Assembly: GCA_041494885.1 (NCBI GenBank)
Contig: JBGQBO010000001.1
Span: 62,001 to 126,000, forward strand
Length of the DNA: 64,000 bases
Direction: 5' to 3'
DNA from: JAIQFV01 sp041494885
Lineage (GTDB): Bacteria; Acidobacteriota; Terriglobia; JAIQFV01
The notes under the pieces were generated by a model that was given only the letters and a program-made list of their open reading frames with translations, was not told where the DNA came from and ran no database searches. The translations under genes were made by a program, and so were the position numbers. Within the stretch, counting starts at the first letter, position 1. Each line of letters opens with the position of its first letter. Shown here piece after piece: positions 42,655 through 51,449 of this stretch.

Positions 42655-43506
42655 TCATGGCGACCCCGTAAAGAGCCGCCTTGCCGCAGTCCTGCTGCAT
42701 TTCTGGTATTGGCTGTAAGCTGCGGCTGCGGCCTCGCGAACCTCCGAAGGAGATTTTCCACTAACCCAGGCTTCAATCGCAGCATTGAGTGTGTAAGCCT
42801 CCGGCGCCATCAGCCCGGTAGTCACGAGGAGAATATGCGAGCCGCCCGCCTGAAGCGAATCGTTGAAAAATGCCCTGCTGGCACACGCCAGGACAATTGA
42901 GCTCTTCGAAGGAGCACGGTTCCTTTCCCGAGGAACAGATGGAAGTGAGAAATCCATCAAACCATCATGCCCGACATAGGCAACTATGTGCGCCGCGCCG
43001 CCGGTGTGGAGATTAATGCTTCGGCCATGCGACACGACGGTCAGGCTCTCCTCCATTTCTCCAGCGGCCAAGCCCATGAAGCGCTCAATGGCTGCCTTGA
43101 TCTCTTTCCCATCCCAGGCTTCAGCAACGGCAAAAACAGGTAGGTTGTGATCGTTGCGTTTGACGCTTTTCTCGAAGACAACACGCTCGAGCACGTGCGA
43201 GGAGGGAGACCTTGTCCTTTCGACGAGATTCCAACCCGCTTGATGCGTGAAGAAGGTTCTGACCCCAAAAGCCGCGCCCCAGTAGAGGTTCGAATTCGGG
43301 TCCTGGCCGTTCCCGAGGATTTTAGGGACTGGAACGATGCCCTGGTACTTGTTGTCGCATAGCGCCACCACAATATGAACCACGATAGGGTTTCCGGCCG
43401 CGATGTCCCTCAATATGCGCGACTGGACATCGGCTCCACTGGAGTAAGCAGCGGGACCGATGAAAAGAGCGCAGACAAGCACCAGAGCAGGAATCAACCT
43501 CGCCAT
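42655..43506 (-). CDS. secreted protein of unknown family, possible caspase-fold (clan CD) hydrolase
   Basis: The product has 283 residues with a signal peptide (MARLIPALVLVCALFIGPAAYS). It contains two strand-ended polar residues arranged as in clan CD peptidases: AHIVAYVGHDGLMDF (His180 after a strand) and SSIVLACASRAFF (Cys208 after a strand, with Ala before it). An earlier strand, VHIVVALCDNKYQGIVP, and helix could open the alpha/beta sheet. The His-Cys distance (28) is shorter than in caspases. ATG 43506 has GGGAG five bases upstream; the frame extends to 43596. It lies 107 bases downstream of the secreted propeller gene on the same strand. The family is unknown to me. Confidence 0.75.
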   Translation of the reverse strand: MARLIPALVLVCALFIGPAAYSSGADVQSRILRDIAAGNPIVVHIVVALCDNKYQGIVPVPKILGNGQDPNSNLYWGAAFGVRTFFTHQAGWNLVERTRSPSSHVLERVVFEKSVKRNDHNLPVFAVAEAWDGKEIKAAIERFMGLAAGEMEESLTVVSHGRSINLHTGGAAHIVAYVGHDGLMDFSLPSVPRERNRAPSKSSIVLACASRAFFNDSLQAGGSHILLVTTGLMAPEAYTLNAAIEAWVSGKSPSEVREAAAAAYSQYQKCSRTAARRLFTGSP

Positions 43507-43612
43507 AGCATCTCCCATAACCTGAGGCGGGCGGAGCCTCATTGGCCATAAACCTCCGAGGGGCTTCGCCCCCGACAGTACCCTCCCAAGCTCCACCCGA
43601 TGCCGTCACAGT

Positions 43613-44710
43613 CTAATTCCTAGGTGCAAACCAGGAAACCCGATCCCCCCTACAAGTGAGAATAACAGTCAGATCCTCCATCAGGGCCAAGGTCGGATAG
43701 TCGTCCACGTGGATGCTCCATAAACGAACTCCACTGAGATCCATACATTCGAGGATCTCGGGCTTCATGACCAGCAGGCGACGGCCATCGGAGGAGAAGG
43801 AAAAGGGCCGGCCGTCGGGCAACGTGCCGGTAGTTTGGCCCTGGCGCGAGATTACTTGAAGACTCCCTTCCTGCTCATCGTCATCTTTTGTCGGGTCCTG
43901 TTTTTGATCGACCCAGGCAACAATTTCATCGCCTGAAGGCGAGATGATCGCATCCGGCAACGACGAAATCCTGCTCCATAATTCCTTTCCGTTCTGATCA
44001 AGCACTGTAACGTGACCGAATCCGGGACCATGGGGTGGCTCAAACGTCCCCACGAACGTCTTAAGGTCGCGGGAGGCATGGATTGTTTGAAACCAGGCAG
44101 TCCACTTCACTTCGCGGTCAACCATGAGAACGCCACCGCCTCCTCCACTCGAAATCACTACAGCTCGGTCATCGTCGGAAAACGAAAGGGCGTACACACA
44201 GCATCCGGCCATCAATGCCCACTTCCAGCGCAACGCACCACTCTCGGTGAATAGCCGAACGATATTTCCACTTGTTCCGATCACGACAAGATTGCCCCGG
44301 TGGGATATGGCGACACCCAGCGGAGTAACCCCTGTCCGGATAGGAATTCTGTGTCCACTCCGGTGAACGATCCAGGTATAGCGGTAACTCGCATCGCCCG
44401 TAAATGCCACCATTTCGCAGGAAGGCGAGACGGCCACCCGCCCGGCAACCATGTAACGATTGGTTCGCTTGAAATCCCAACGCCAGAGCACGCGGCCCGT
44501 TCGATCAAGGATAACGACCGCATCCTCTGTCGTCACAGCGGCACAGTCGCCTCGCGATGACAGGGCAATACCGTTGATCGGCCTTTCGAGTGTCAGTTCC
44601 CAAGCCGGCTGCAGAGGAATGGCGGTCGAATCCGTTCCCGTTATTGCGCCTGCATTCGTCGCGCAGAGAAAGAGCATTGTCGAAACGACTATTTTGGAAA
44701 CACTTTTCAT
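43613..44710 (-). CDS. secreted WD40/PQQ-like beta-propeller protein
   Basis: The 365-residue product has a signal peptide (MKSVSKIVVSTMLFLCATNAGA) and repeated four-strand units with the pattern GxxVxLxDxxGxxLWxW, for example DAVVILDRTGRVLWRWD, NIVRLFTESGALRWKWA and HVTVLDQNGKELWSR. It is a beta-propeller of the PQQ/WD40 type and probably a binding protein in the periplasm or on the surface. ATG 44710 is chosen as the first residue of a clear signal peptide; the frame reaches 44980 but that part is rich in His, Arg and Pro. It precedes the caspase-like gene and may be its operon partner. Confidence 0.8.
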   Translation of the reverse strand: MKSVSKIVVSTMLFLCATNAGAITGTDSTAIPLQPAWELTLERPINGIALSSRGDCAAVTTEDAVVILDRTGRVLWRWDFKRTNRYMVAGRVAVSPSCEMVAFTGDASYRYTWIVHRSGHRIPIRTGVTPLGVAISHRGNLVVIGTSGNIVRLFTESGALRWKWALMAGCCVYALSFSDDDRAVVISSGGGGGVLMVDREVKWTAWFQTIHASRDLKTFVGTFEPPHGPGFGHVTVLDQNGKELWSRISSLPDAIISPSGDEIVAWVDQKQDPTKDDDEQEGSLQVISRQGQTTGTLPDGRPFSFSSDGRRLLVMKPEILECMDLSGVRLWSIHVDDYPTLALMEDLTVILTCRGDRVSWFAPRN

Positions 44711-45016
44711 CCGCTTACCTGCCCAACTCGACCCTGCATCTGCTGCGGTCCTGGTAGCGCAATGTCCTCGGGTTATAGCATACGGTCTAACAACCATTGA
44801 GTCACCTTTCTGCGGACTACCCAATCCTAAATGACGGGATCGAAAAGCGTGCACGGGTCGGGCAGCTGGGAGGATGAATGGCACCGTGTCTTCGCACTTT
44901 GCATTTGGCGGTCCCCAGCTGACAGATGAATGGTCGATGACCTTGGTCGACCACGAAATGAAAATACGCTGATGTGACACTATCCCCCCCGCATAACATC
45001 ACCTGGGAGAACACGC

Positions 45017-45424
45017 CTATTCCCCCTTCAGTTTGTTCTCCTTCAAGAGCTTTTGAATCTCTTCGAGGCTTGAAGCTTCCTTGATAACAACCACTTGAGA
45101 TCCTTTACGTCCAATGAAGAAATACCTCTTGGCGTGGGCATCTGACTCATTGTAAACGGCGGATTCATCACCGAAGACGATAGCGCTTCTTTCTTTCTCA
45201 ATGGGCTTGCCGAGCTGACGGGCTATTCCCAAGCGGTCGTCGAGATAGCCCTGGTAATAGTCAACGGCCCCTCTTGCGGTTTCGAAACTCTTTGTCATCA
45301 CGCGCTCGGGATGGTGTTTCGACTCGGTGCCTGCTAGAGCCTGAGCATTGAGGGTCAGAACCATTAAAGCAAGAATCACAATCGACACCGTGGATAAACA
45401 CCTCTTGATCGATCCTTTGAGCAT
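45017..45424 (-). CDS. small exported hypothetical protein
   Basis: The product has 135 residues: a signal peptide ending LNAQALA, then a mixed region with FETARGAVDYYQGYLDDRLGIARQLG, a short strand YFFIGRKGSQVVVIKEA and a C-terminal helix LEEIQKLLKENKLKG. GGGAGGG five bases upstream of ATG 45424 gives confidence in the start. I do not recognise a family. It belongs to a minus-strand cluster of lineage-specific secreted proteins (42655-45949). Confidence 0.7.
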   Translation of the reverse strand: MLKGSIKRCLSTVSIVILALMVLTLNAQALAGTESKHHPERVMTKSFETARGAVDYYQGYLDDRLGIARQLGKPIEKERSAIVFGDESAVYNESDAHAKRYFFIGRKGSQVVVIKEASSLEEIQKLLKENKLKGE

Positions 45425-45496
45425 AAGAACCCTCCCTTACTTTGAAGACCTAGTCAATTGACCAAACTCACAAAGCCCTCCCAAATGACCAGCGTA

Positions 45497-45949
45497 TTAA
45501 CCGCTGCGGATGGGCCCAGTTGGTACGTTTATTGAAGCCGTGTCCACAAACAACGCCTCGACGGACGGCCGCGTCAACACAATAAAACTAAGGACGCCGA
45601 GGGCGGTTCCATAAGGAATCCCTAGACACGTTACGGCGGCGACGACCATGCAGAACCAGCGCGCCCGCCTCCGCTTCAGGCACAGACCGGCATAGACCTT
45701 AAGTCCCGCCACCACGATCAGCGTCAGGAAGAACCCCAGGCCAAACACTGCAATGAACAGGCCAATGATTTTGGGCGGGGGCTGCTGGGAGCCGGAGGGG
45801 AGACGAACGATCATCCACCCCATGGCCACATAAATGAGGGCAAACAGGGAAAAAAATGCAGTGGTCGCGCCTGAGATCCAGTAACCAATCGAAAGGAGCC
45901 GGAGATGTTCTTCATCCCGGATTTGTTGTCGAAGGTCATCGTCTGTCAT
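45497..45949 (-). CDS. three-helix membrane protein, unknown
   Basis: The protein of 150 residues starts MTDDDLRQQIRDEEHLRLLSI and has three long hydrophobic segments at about 22-45, 61-85 and 97-125, with an Arg-rich loop (CLKRRRARWF) before the last. Membrane proteins with DEEHLRLLSIGYWISG are common conserved hypotheticals in Acidobacteria-like genomes. GGAAAGAG precedes ATG 45949; the open frame continues to 46126 without support. Function unknown. Confidence 0.75.
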   Translation of the reverse strand: MTDDDLRQQIRDEEHLRLLSIGYWISGATTAFFSLFALIYVAMGWMIVRLPSGSQQPPPKIIGLFIAVFGLGFFLTLIVVAGLKVYAGLCLKRRRARWFCMVVAAVTCLGIPYGTALGVLSFIVLTRPSVEALFVDTASINVPTGPIRSG

Positions 45950-46327
45950 TAGTCTCTTTCCGTGGAGTACGCCGGACGGGCAGCACCTCACTTGCTCGAC
46001 GTGTGATTGTTCATCAGCCTCATTGGATCGAGTGCACAAGCCAGTTACTGAGAAGAGTGAGACACATTCATGCAGTGATTGGGAAAAAACACAGCCTCTT
46101 CTACAGTCCATCAGAAAAGAAGCCAAGAGCTTGATGGCGACGTGGGGAACCCTGAACTAAAGCCTCGAGTGGCCAGCAATTCGTTTAAGAGTGACGAGGG
46201 GCCGAGAGGGGAACTGGCCGGGAAAAGTCTAGAACTTGCGGGGGGCGATTTCAAGGGAAATGTTTCACTTATTTATGATAGGGGCAATCCAAACAAAAAA
46301 ATCTCCCCTGATGTTAACCCCAGCAAC
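45950..46327. other. non-coding gap between priA and the three-helix protein gene
   Basis: Only weak open frames cross this stretch and no terminator hairpin follows priA. A T-run (minus strand, near 46296-46303) lacks an adjoining stem. No promoter was identified with confidence. Confidence 0.4.
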
Positions 46328-48841
46328 TTACATCATATTCGTGGGATCGACGTCGATGAAAACGTTCGGCTCCTGGATTTTCTCGCGCTCGCAGAATTCC
46401 AGGCAGCGCTCGATCATATCCTTGAGCTGTTGACGGCGTGACGATTTTAAGAGCAACTGCCAGCGGTAATCCTGCTTCAGCCGGGCCAGCGGGGCGATGG
46501 CGGGACCCAGGACGCGCACCTCCGGCAGAGGATTTGCCCGAAGGTGTTCACCGAGTGCCTTGGCCAGTTTCATCGCTTCATTGAATTCCCGGTGGCGAAT
46601 ACCCACCAGCGCGAGCTGCCCAAATGGCGGGTAGTGCATCATTCGGCGGAAGTGAATCTCTTTGTTATAGAATTCGATGAAATTCTGCCGCGTGGCGCAG
46701 CGAATGGCGTAATGCTCGGGATAAAACGCCTGGAGCAGGACTTCGCCCGGGGTGGTGCCGCGACCTGACCTCCCCGCCACTTGCGTCAGTAACTGGAAGG
46801 TACGTTCGGCGGCTCGAAAGTCAGGAAAGCTGAGCGCCCCATCGGCGTTCAACACGCCCACCAGCGTGACTCGCGGGAAATCGTGCCCTTTCGCAATCAT
46901 CTGGGTTCCCACCAGGATGTCGGTCACTCCCTCACTGAATTCGCCCAGGATTCGATGGTAGCTGCCCCGCCCCTGTGCAGTATCCCGGTCCAGTCGGGCA
47001 ATACGCGCGGGGGGAAAAGCGTCTCGCAGCTTTTCCTCGACCTGCTCTGTTCCTCCGCCGACGAAATAGAGGTGCTCACTTTCGCACTGCCAGCACTTCT
47101 TCGGAACCGCGGCCACTGCCGCACAGTAGTGACACAGCAGGATGTGCCGGCGTTTGTGATAGGTCATGGTGATGGAGCAGTTGGGGCACTGGCGGGTGGA
47201 TCCACAGGCCCGGCAAAGCACGAACGAAGAAAACCCTCGCCGATTCAGCAGCACCAGGACCTGCTCATTGGCCCGGAGACGCGCCTCGATCGTGGCCAGC
47301 AGGTCGCGGGAGAGCATCTCGTTTTTCTTGGACTCCTTAAACTCCGTTCGCATGTCGACAACCTTGACCTGCGCCAGCTCGCGCGATTCCACACGATGCT
47401 TCAAAGCAATCAGTTGATACTTCCCGCGCTGAGAGTTGTAGAAACTCTCCATGGAGGGGGTGGCCGAGCCGAGCAAGACAATCGCCTGCGACATCTTTGC
47501 GCGGACTACGGCGACATCGCGACCGTGATATCGCGGCGATTCCTGCTGCTTGTAAGAGCCGTCATGCTCTTCATCGACCACTACCAATCGCAGGTTTTCA
47601 AGGGGAGCAAACACCGCTGAGCGGGTCCCGATGACCACCCTTGCCTCCCCGTTCTTGATCCTCCACCATTCGTCGTACCGTTCACCTTCTGAAAGTGCGC
47701 TGTGGAGAATCGCCACCTTGTTTGGAAAGCGTGCCGCAAAGGTGGATGAGGTGCCCGGGGTCAATGCAATCTCAGGGACGAGCATCAGTGCGGTTCCGCC
47801 TTCGGCGAGCACCCGCTCGATGGCGCGAAGGTAAACTTCGGTTTTGCCGCTGGCGGTCACGCCATACAGCAGGACGGTGCTGAAACTACGGCGGCCGATC
47901 GCTTCCTCGATGATCCGAAGTGCTCTCTTCTGATCGGCATTAAGTTCCAAAGGGGGCGTTTGAGAGCGGACACTGCGCCCATCGCTCCCCGGTGCAACAA
48001 GTTCCAGCGGGGTCCGATCGACGTGCCTTCGCTCGAGGACGACGAGATCTCGTTTGGCGAGCGTGCGGATCGTAGGGGTGGAGATACCCACCCGCAAGAT
48101 TAATTCTTTTAAGGGGACCGCCGCTTGCTGTTGGTTCAGATATTCGAGGATCTTGCGCTGTCCCGGAGACAAGCGCCGATGAGAATCCTCATCTGCAGCC
48201 GCCGAAGAGAGACGAACATACCATTCTTCCTTTCCTTTCACGGCAGATTTGGATCTTTCACTGGAAACGCGGACCTCGCCGCTGGCCCTCAGCCGGCTGT
48301 AGGCATCATCCCAAGGCGGCCCAGTGAATTTCTGCAGCAATCTGCGGCGGTCCCACGTTCCTTTTGCGGCGACTGCCCGCAAGAGCTGCAGGTCAAGGGG
48401 TTCTTCCGCTTCCTCATTGAAAAGCACTCCCGTTCGTCTGGTGTGGTCGAGGGATTCGATTCTCTGGGTTCCCTTGACTGTCAATTGGACAAACTGGCGC
48501 GTTGAGCTCGTAAAAGCCAGCGGGCATGCCGCCCGCAGTACTTCTCCGATGGGCGCAAAGTAATAATCGGCAACCCAAAGGCAAAGTTCATACAGGTTGG
48601 TTGTAAGAACGGCTCCCCCCTCAAGCACTTCGACAATGGGCTTGATTTCAAACTCCGCTGCCTCAACCGGCCTTCCTTCAATTGCCGTCACGACCCCCAC
48701 CAGGCGGCGTTTGTGAAACGGGACAATCACCCGCGACCCAAAGTTGACCTGCGGTCGTAAGGACTGTGGAACTTCATAGGTGAAGGAGTGCCGAAAGGGA
48801 ACGGGAAGCGCCACTTCAATGGTGAAATCGGGGAGACCCAT
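46328..48841 (-). CDS. priA: primosomal protein N-prime (replication restart helicase)
   Basis: The 837-residue helicase restarts stalled replication forks. It has the 3-prime DNA-binding domain (VPFHKRRLVGVVTAIEG), Walker A in YGVTASGKTEVYL, Walker B DEEH (VVVDEEHDGSYKQ), ATPSMESF, and the zinc-binding region with paired Cys: CRACGSTRQCPNCS, CHYC and CWQC. The helicase C-terminal motifs LVGTQMIAKGHDFPRV and QVAGRSGRG follow. Length is slightly above the usual 730-800 because of the N-terminal half. The start at 48841 agrees with the family. Confidence 0.97.
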   Translation of the reverse strand: MGLPDFTIEVALPVPFRHSFTYEVPQSLRPQVNFGSRVIVPFHKRRLVGVVTAIEGRPVEAAEFEIKPIVEVLEGGAVLTTNLYELCLWVADYYFAPIGEVLRAACPLAFTSSTRQFVQLTVKGTQRIESLDHTRRTGVLFNEEAEEPLDLQLLRAVAAKGTWDRRRLLQKFTGPPWDDAYSRLRASGEVRVSSERSKSAVKGKEEWYVRLSSAAADEDSHRRLSPGQRKILEYLNQQQAAVPLKELILRVGISTPTIRTLAKRDLVVLERRHVDRTPLELVAPGSDGRSVRSQTPPLELNADQKRALRIIEEAIGRRSFSTVLLYGVTASGKTEVYLRAIERVLAEGGTALMLVPEIALTPGTSSTFAARFPNKVAILHSALSEGERYDEWWRIKNGEARVVIGTRSAVFAPLENLRLVVVDEEHDGSYKQQESPRYHGRDVAVVRAKMSQAIVLLGSATPSMESFYNSQRGKYQLIALKHRVESRELAQVKVVDMRTEFKESKKNEMLSRDLLATIEARLRANEQVLVLLNRRGFSSFVLCRACGSTRQCPNCSITMTYHKRRHILLCHYCAAVAAVPKKCWQCESEHLYFVGGGTEQVEEKLRDAFPPARIARLDRDTAQGRGSYHRILGEFSEGVTDILVGTQMIAKGHDFPRVTLVGVLNADGALSFPDFRAAERTFQLLTQVAGRSGRGTTPGEVLLQAFYPEHYAIRCATRQNFIEFYNKEIHFRRMMHYPPFGQLALVGIRHREFNEAMKLAKALGEHLRANPLPEVRVLGPAIAPLARLKQDYRWQLLLKSSRRQQLKDMIERCLEFCEREKIQEPNVFIDVDPTNMM

Positions 48842-48891
48842 GGGAAAGTATTAGGGAATGTCTGCCTCTCGACTATAATGGAAAGCTTGAA

Positions 48892-48957
48892 AAATTAGGG
48901 ACCGCTTCCGTGCTCTCATCAACCTCGAAAGTTTGTGAGGCTACGGTGTCTGTCCCT
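48892..48957. repeat. REP-like inverted element in the priA - yjbQ gap
   Basis: AAATTAGGGAC (48892-48902) and the reverse-complement-type end GGTGTCTGTCCCT (48945-48957) flank about 42 bases. AGGGAC/GTCCCT is an inverted pair, and AAATTAGGGAC is also at 30090-30100. The words resemble the conserved heads of REP elements spread by IS200-type (RAYT) transposases in other bacteria, but no such transposase is here. The rest of 48842-49192 shows no gene. Confidence 0.45.
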
Positions 48958-49192
48958 ACTCTTGCTTCTCGTTTATTGCAGTGAGAACCCCACATGATTA
49001 AGTTTTGGCAGCCGCGATGGGTGCTATTCTCATCGAGGACTCATTGCGGGCCGGATGCAAGAACCCGGGATGAATTAGTCCGCCACGCATTCCTGGCGAA
49101 CCTCCCGGCTACCAGATCAGATTCCCTGTGACGGCCTCACCAATGCATAACCGCACCCAGATTCGACCCAGGAATGATGACGAGGTACGACC

Positions 49193-49606
49193 ATGCAATT
49201 CTACACAGAATACCTGTGGTTCAACACGAAAAAGCAGCGTGAGTTCATCAACGTCACGGCGCACGTCGATTCCGTCCTCAACAAATCGGGGATCCAGGAA
49301 GGAATGATCCTGGTGTCGGCGATGCACATTACGGCGGGTGTGTACGTCAACGATGCTGAGGACGGGCTCATCCAGGATATTGAGGAATGGCTCGAACGGC
49401 TGGCGCCCTATCGAAAAGACTACCGGCATCATCGGACGGGTGAGACTAACGGCGACGCCCATTTAAAGAACCTGCTGATCGGTCACGAGGTCATCGTCCC
49501 GGTGACCAAGGGGAAGATGGATTTCGGTCCATGGCAGCAGATCTATTACGCGGAGTTCGATGGTCAGCGCCGGAAGCGCGTCATCGTGAAAGTGATGGGT
49601 GAGTGA
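49193..49606 (+). CDS. yjbQ: YjbQ-family protein (UPF0047, secondary thiamine-phosphate synthase type)
   Basis: The 137-residue product matches YjbQ: EFINVTAHVDSVL near the N-terminus, GMILVSAMHITAGVYVND, HHRTGETNGDAHLKN, and GKMDFGPWQQIYYAEFDG. YjbQ has weak thiamine phosphate synthase activity in E. coli; its main role is uncertain. AGGT and TACGACC precede ATG 49193. Its TGA overlaps the ATG of the NUDIX gene by one base, so both are co-translated. Confidence 0.94.
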   Translation: MQFYTEYLWFNTKKQREFINVTAHVDSVLNKSGIQEGMILVSAMHITAGVYVNDAEDGLIQDIEEWLERLAPYRKDYRHHRTGETNGDAHLKNLLIGHEVIVPVTKGKMDFGPWQQIYYAEFDGQRRKRVIVKVMGE

Positions 49607-50073
49607 TGAAGCGCAAATTCCCGACGCGGCCGCTGGTGGGGGTGGGCGCCGTCATTCTTCGTGGGGATTCGGTGCTGCTGATTCAGCGCGGAACTCCGCC
49701 GCTGATGGGTGAATGGTCGTTACCCGGCGGGGTGGTCGAGGTGGGAGAAACCCTGCAGGAGGCCGTTAGGCGGGAAATCAAAGAGGAGACCAATCTTGAA
49801 ATTCGAGTGGGCCCGCTGGTGGAGCTCTTTGAACGCATCCAGCGCGACGGGATTCGTGTTGCGTACCATTATATTATTGCCGACTACCTGAGCTGGAGAA
49901 TCCGCGGCCGACTTAAGGCCTCATCCGACGTCCGGGCCGCCCGCTTCGTCCCCAGAGCGGAGCTCGCCCGCTATCATCTGACCGAAACTGCGGTGCGAGT
50001 CATTGCGCGGGGGTTTGAAATGGCGAAGGAGAACGCGGTCGCACAGGAAACTCGAGTGTCTCAGCGAAAGTGA
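49606..50073 (+). CDS. NUDIX hydrolase
   Basis: The 155-residue enzyme hydrolyses a nucleoside diphosphate-linked substrate. The NUDIX box is complete: GGVVEVGETLQEAVRREIKEET, quoted as landmarks GGVVEVGE and REIKEETNLE. The N-terminal GVGAVILRGDSVLLIQRGTPP is typical of the ADP-ribose / NADH type branch, but substrate cannot be assigned. ATG 49606 overlaps the yjbQ stop (TGATG); GTG 49603 is an alternative. The C-terminal 15 residues are lineage-specific. Confidence 0.93.
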   Translation: MKRKFPTRPLVGVGAVILRGDSVLLIQRGTPPLMGEWSLPGGVVEVGETLQEAVRREIKEETNLEIRVGPLVELFERIQRDGIRVAYHYIIADYLSWRIRGRLKASSDVRAARFVPRAELARYHLTETAVRVIARGFEMAKENAVAQETRVSQRK

Positions 50074-50120
50074 TCCCCATTCCCCCCGGAGGTGGAAATT
50101 CCGAGGCCGACGCCTAAAGA

Positions 50121-50190
50121 TTGAATGGGAAGGAACCGGGAGAGCCCCGGTAAATCGGGGACTGAAGTCAAGACGGTGAGCCGTATGCGC
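50121..50190 (+). other. possible remnant of a group II intron RNA
   Basis: GGAACCGGGAGAGCC, a CCCCG-gtaaat-CGGGG hairpin and GGTGAGCCGTATGCG occur in order. The last word resembles the stem sequence that precedes or follows the reverse-transcriptase gene in many bacterial group II introns, but its pairing partner and any reverse transcriptase are missing. Based on memory of intron sequences only; could be coincidence. Confidence 0.3.
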
Positions 50191-50197
50191 CTTATCT

Positions 50198-50560
50198 TCA
50201 GGAGGACTTTGTAGAATCCTTTTCTGAGGAAGTTTTTGATTTAGAGGGCGTCGTACTCGACTCGCCCGTCTTAGTGTCGCCGGTCTCAGTGTCGCCGGTT
50301 TTAGTGTCGCCCGTCTTGGTTTCACCAGCTTTACTTTTTCCGTTCGACCTCGCTTTGTCAGAACCCTGGCCCACCGATCCTTTGCCGTAGTCGTTGACAT
50401 ACCAACCTGATCCTTTGAATTGGATCGCGGGGGCCGAAAGCAATTGGGAAATTCGTTTCGACCCACACTCCGGACAACGCGAGACCGGAGGGTCAGACAA
50501 CTTCATGAACCGTTCAAACTCATGCCCGCATTTCAGGCATTCAAACTCATGAATGGGCAC
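50198..50560 (-). CDS. FmdB-family zinc ribbon protein with Thr/Lys/Gly/Asp repeat tail
   Basis: The 120-residue protein begins MPIHEFECLKCGHEFE and has the zinc ribbon ligands CLKCG and CPECGS typical of the FmdB family, followed by a linker with IQFKGSGWYVNDYG. The last 45 residues are low complexity and contain about four copies of a TKTGD pentapeptide encoded by a 15-base DNA repeat (near 50265-50325), a site prone to replication slippage. FmdB proteins are proposed regulators but have no proven function. It is a single-gene unit on the minus strand. Confidence 0.88.
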   Translation of the reverse strand: MPIHEFECLKCGHEFERFMKLSDPPVSRCPECGSKRISQLLSAPAIQFKGSGWYVNDYGKGSVGQGSDKARSNGKSKAGETKTGDTKTGDTETGDTKTGESSTTPSKSKTSSEKDSTKSS

Positions 50561-50702
50561 GTCTCCTCACCTCGTCCTCATCGACTCAGTTCCCTTGGGG
50601 CGGAGCAGACATCATTGTCTGGCCCGCGAAAAGTCCATCCAACCTTCTCGCAACAGACGCCCGGGGAGATGGAGTTCTGCTGAAAAGGCCCGTGGTATCG
50701 CC

Positions 50703-51314
50703 CTAAGCCGGAGACTGAGACCTTCCACCCACTTCTGAATTGCCAGCTGCGCCAATCCCTTCTAGCCCAATCTCCCCTGCAATGGGTTTGAGGGATTCGA
50801 TCACAAAAGCGATGTGATCGTTTAAATCCACCCCGAGCTCACTGGCGCCATTCAAGATGTCGTTCCGATTGACGCTGCGGGCGAAGGCCTTGTCTTTCAG
50901 TTTCTTCAGGACGGACTTCGGCTCCACCTCGAAAATCGATTTATTGGGCTTCACCAACGCCACCGCGGTCACAAACCCCGTCAACTCGTCGCAGGCGAAC
51001 AAGACCTTTGCAAGCAGTGTATCTCGGGGAACGCCCGTATACTCGGCATGGCCCAGGATAGCGCGCCGCAGATCCTCGGGATATCCCTTCTCGCGGAGGA
51101 TTTCCGATCCTTTCAAGGGATGATCCGGTGCATTGGGATACCGCTCATAATCAAAGTCGTGCAGTAATCCTGCGAGGCCCCATTTATCCTCATCTTCCGC
51201 ATGCTTCCGGGCGTAAGCCCGCATCACCGCCTCAACGGCCAGGGCGTGCTTTCGCAAGCTCTCGGATTGAGTATATTCACACAACAACAACCACGCCTCG
51301 TCGCGATTGGGCAT
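50703..51314 (-). CDS. HD-domain hydrolase (HDIG type)
   Basis: The 203-residue product has an HD phosphohydrolase fold: SLRKHALAVEAVMRAYA (first His), GLLHDFDYERYPNAPDHP (HD motif), and the ILGHAEYTGVPRDT and FACDELTGFV segments that hold further ligands. Such proteins cleave nucleotides or nucleotide second messengers; the substrate is unknown. GGAGGAG precedes ATG 51314. A 25-residue tail rich in Gly and Ser ends the protein. It is divergent from the TPR gene at 51494. Confidence 0.9.
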   Translation of the reverse strand: MPNRDEAWLLLCEYTQSESLRKHALAVEAVMRAYARKHAEDEDKWGLAGLLHDFDYERYPNAPDHPLKGSEILREKGYPEDLRRAILGHAEYTGVPRDTLLAKVLFACDELTGFVTAVALVKPNKSIFEVEPKSVLKKLKDKAFARSVNRNDILNGASELGVDLNDHIAFVIESLKPIAGEIGLEGIGAAGNSEVGGRSQSPA

Positions 51315-51449
51315 CGGGTTCTCCTCCGGGCCAAAGAGCCTTCTATCCCGGTTCGGTCAGGCCGCAGCCTTACTTAATAATATCGAGGCCATGGAAAGTC
51401 AACCTCTATTCCCCCCGCATTGCACATCCCGCTGACCCGGTGGTGGCTA

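Noticed and set aside
46883..47620. 245-codon plus-strand frame over priA
   Set aside because: Antisense to the zinc-binding and helicase motifs of priA; no start signals.
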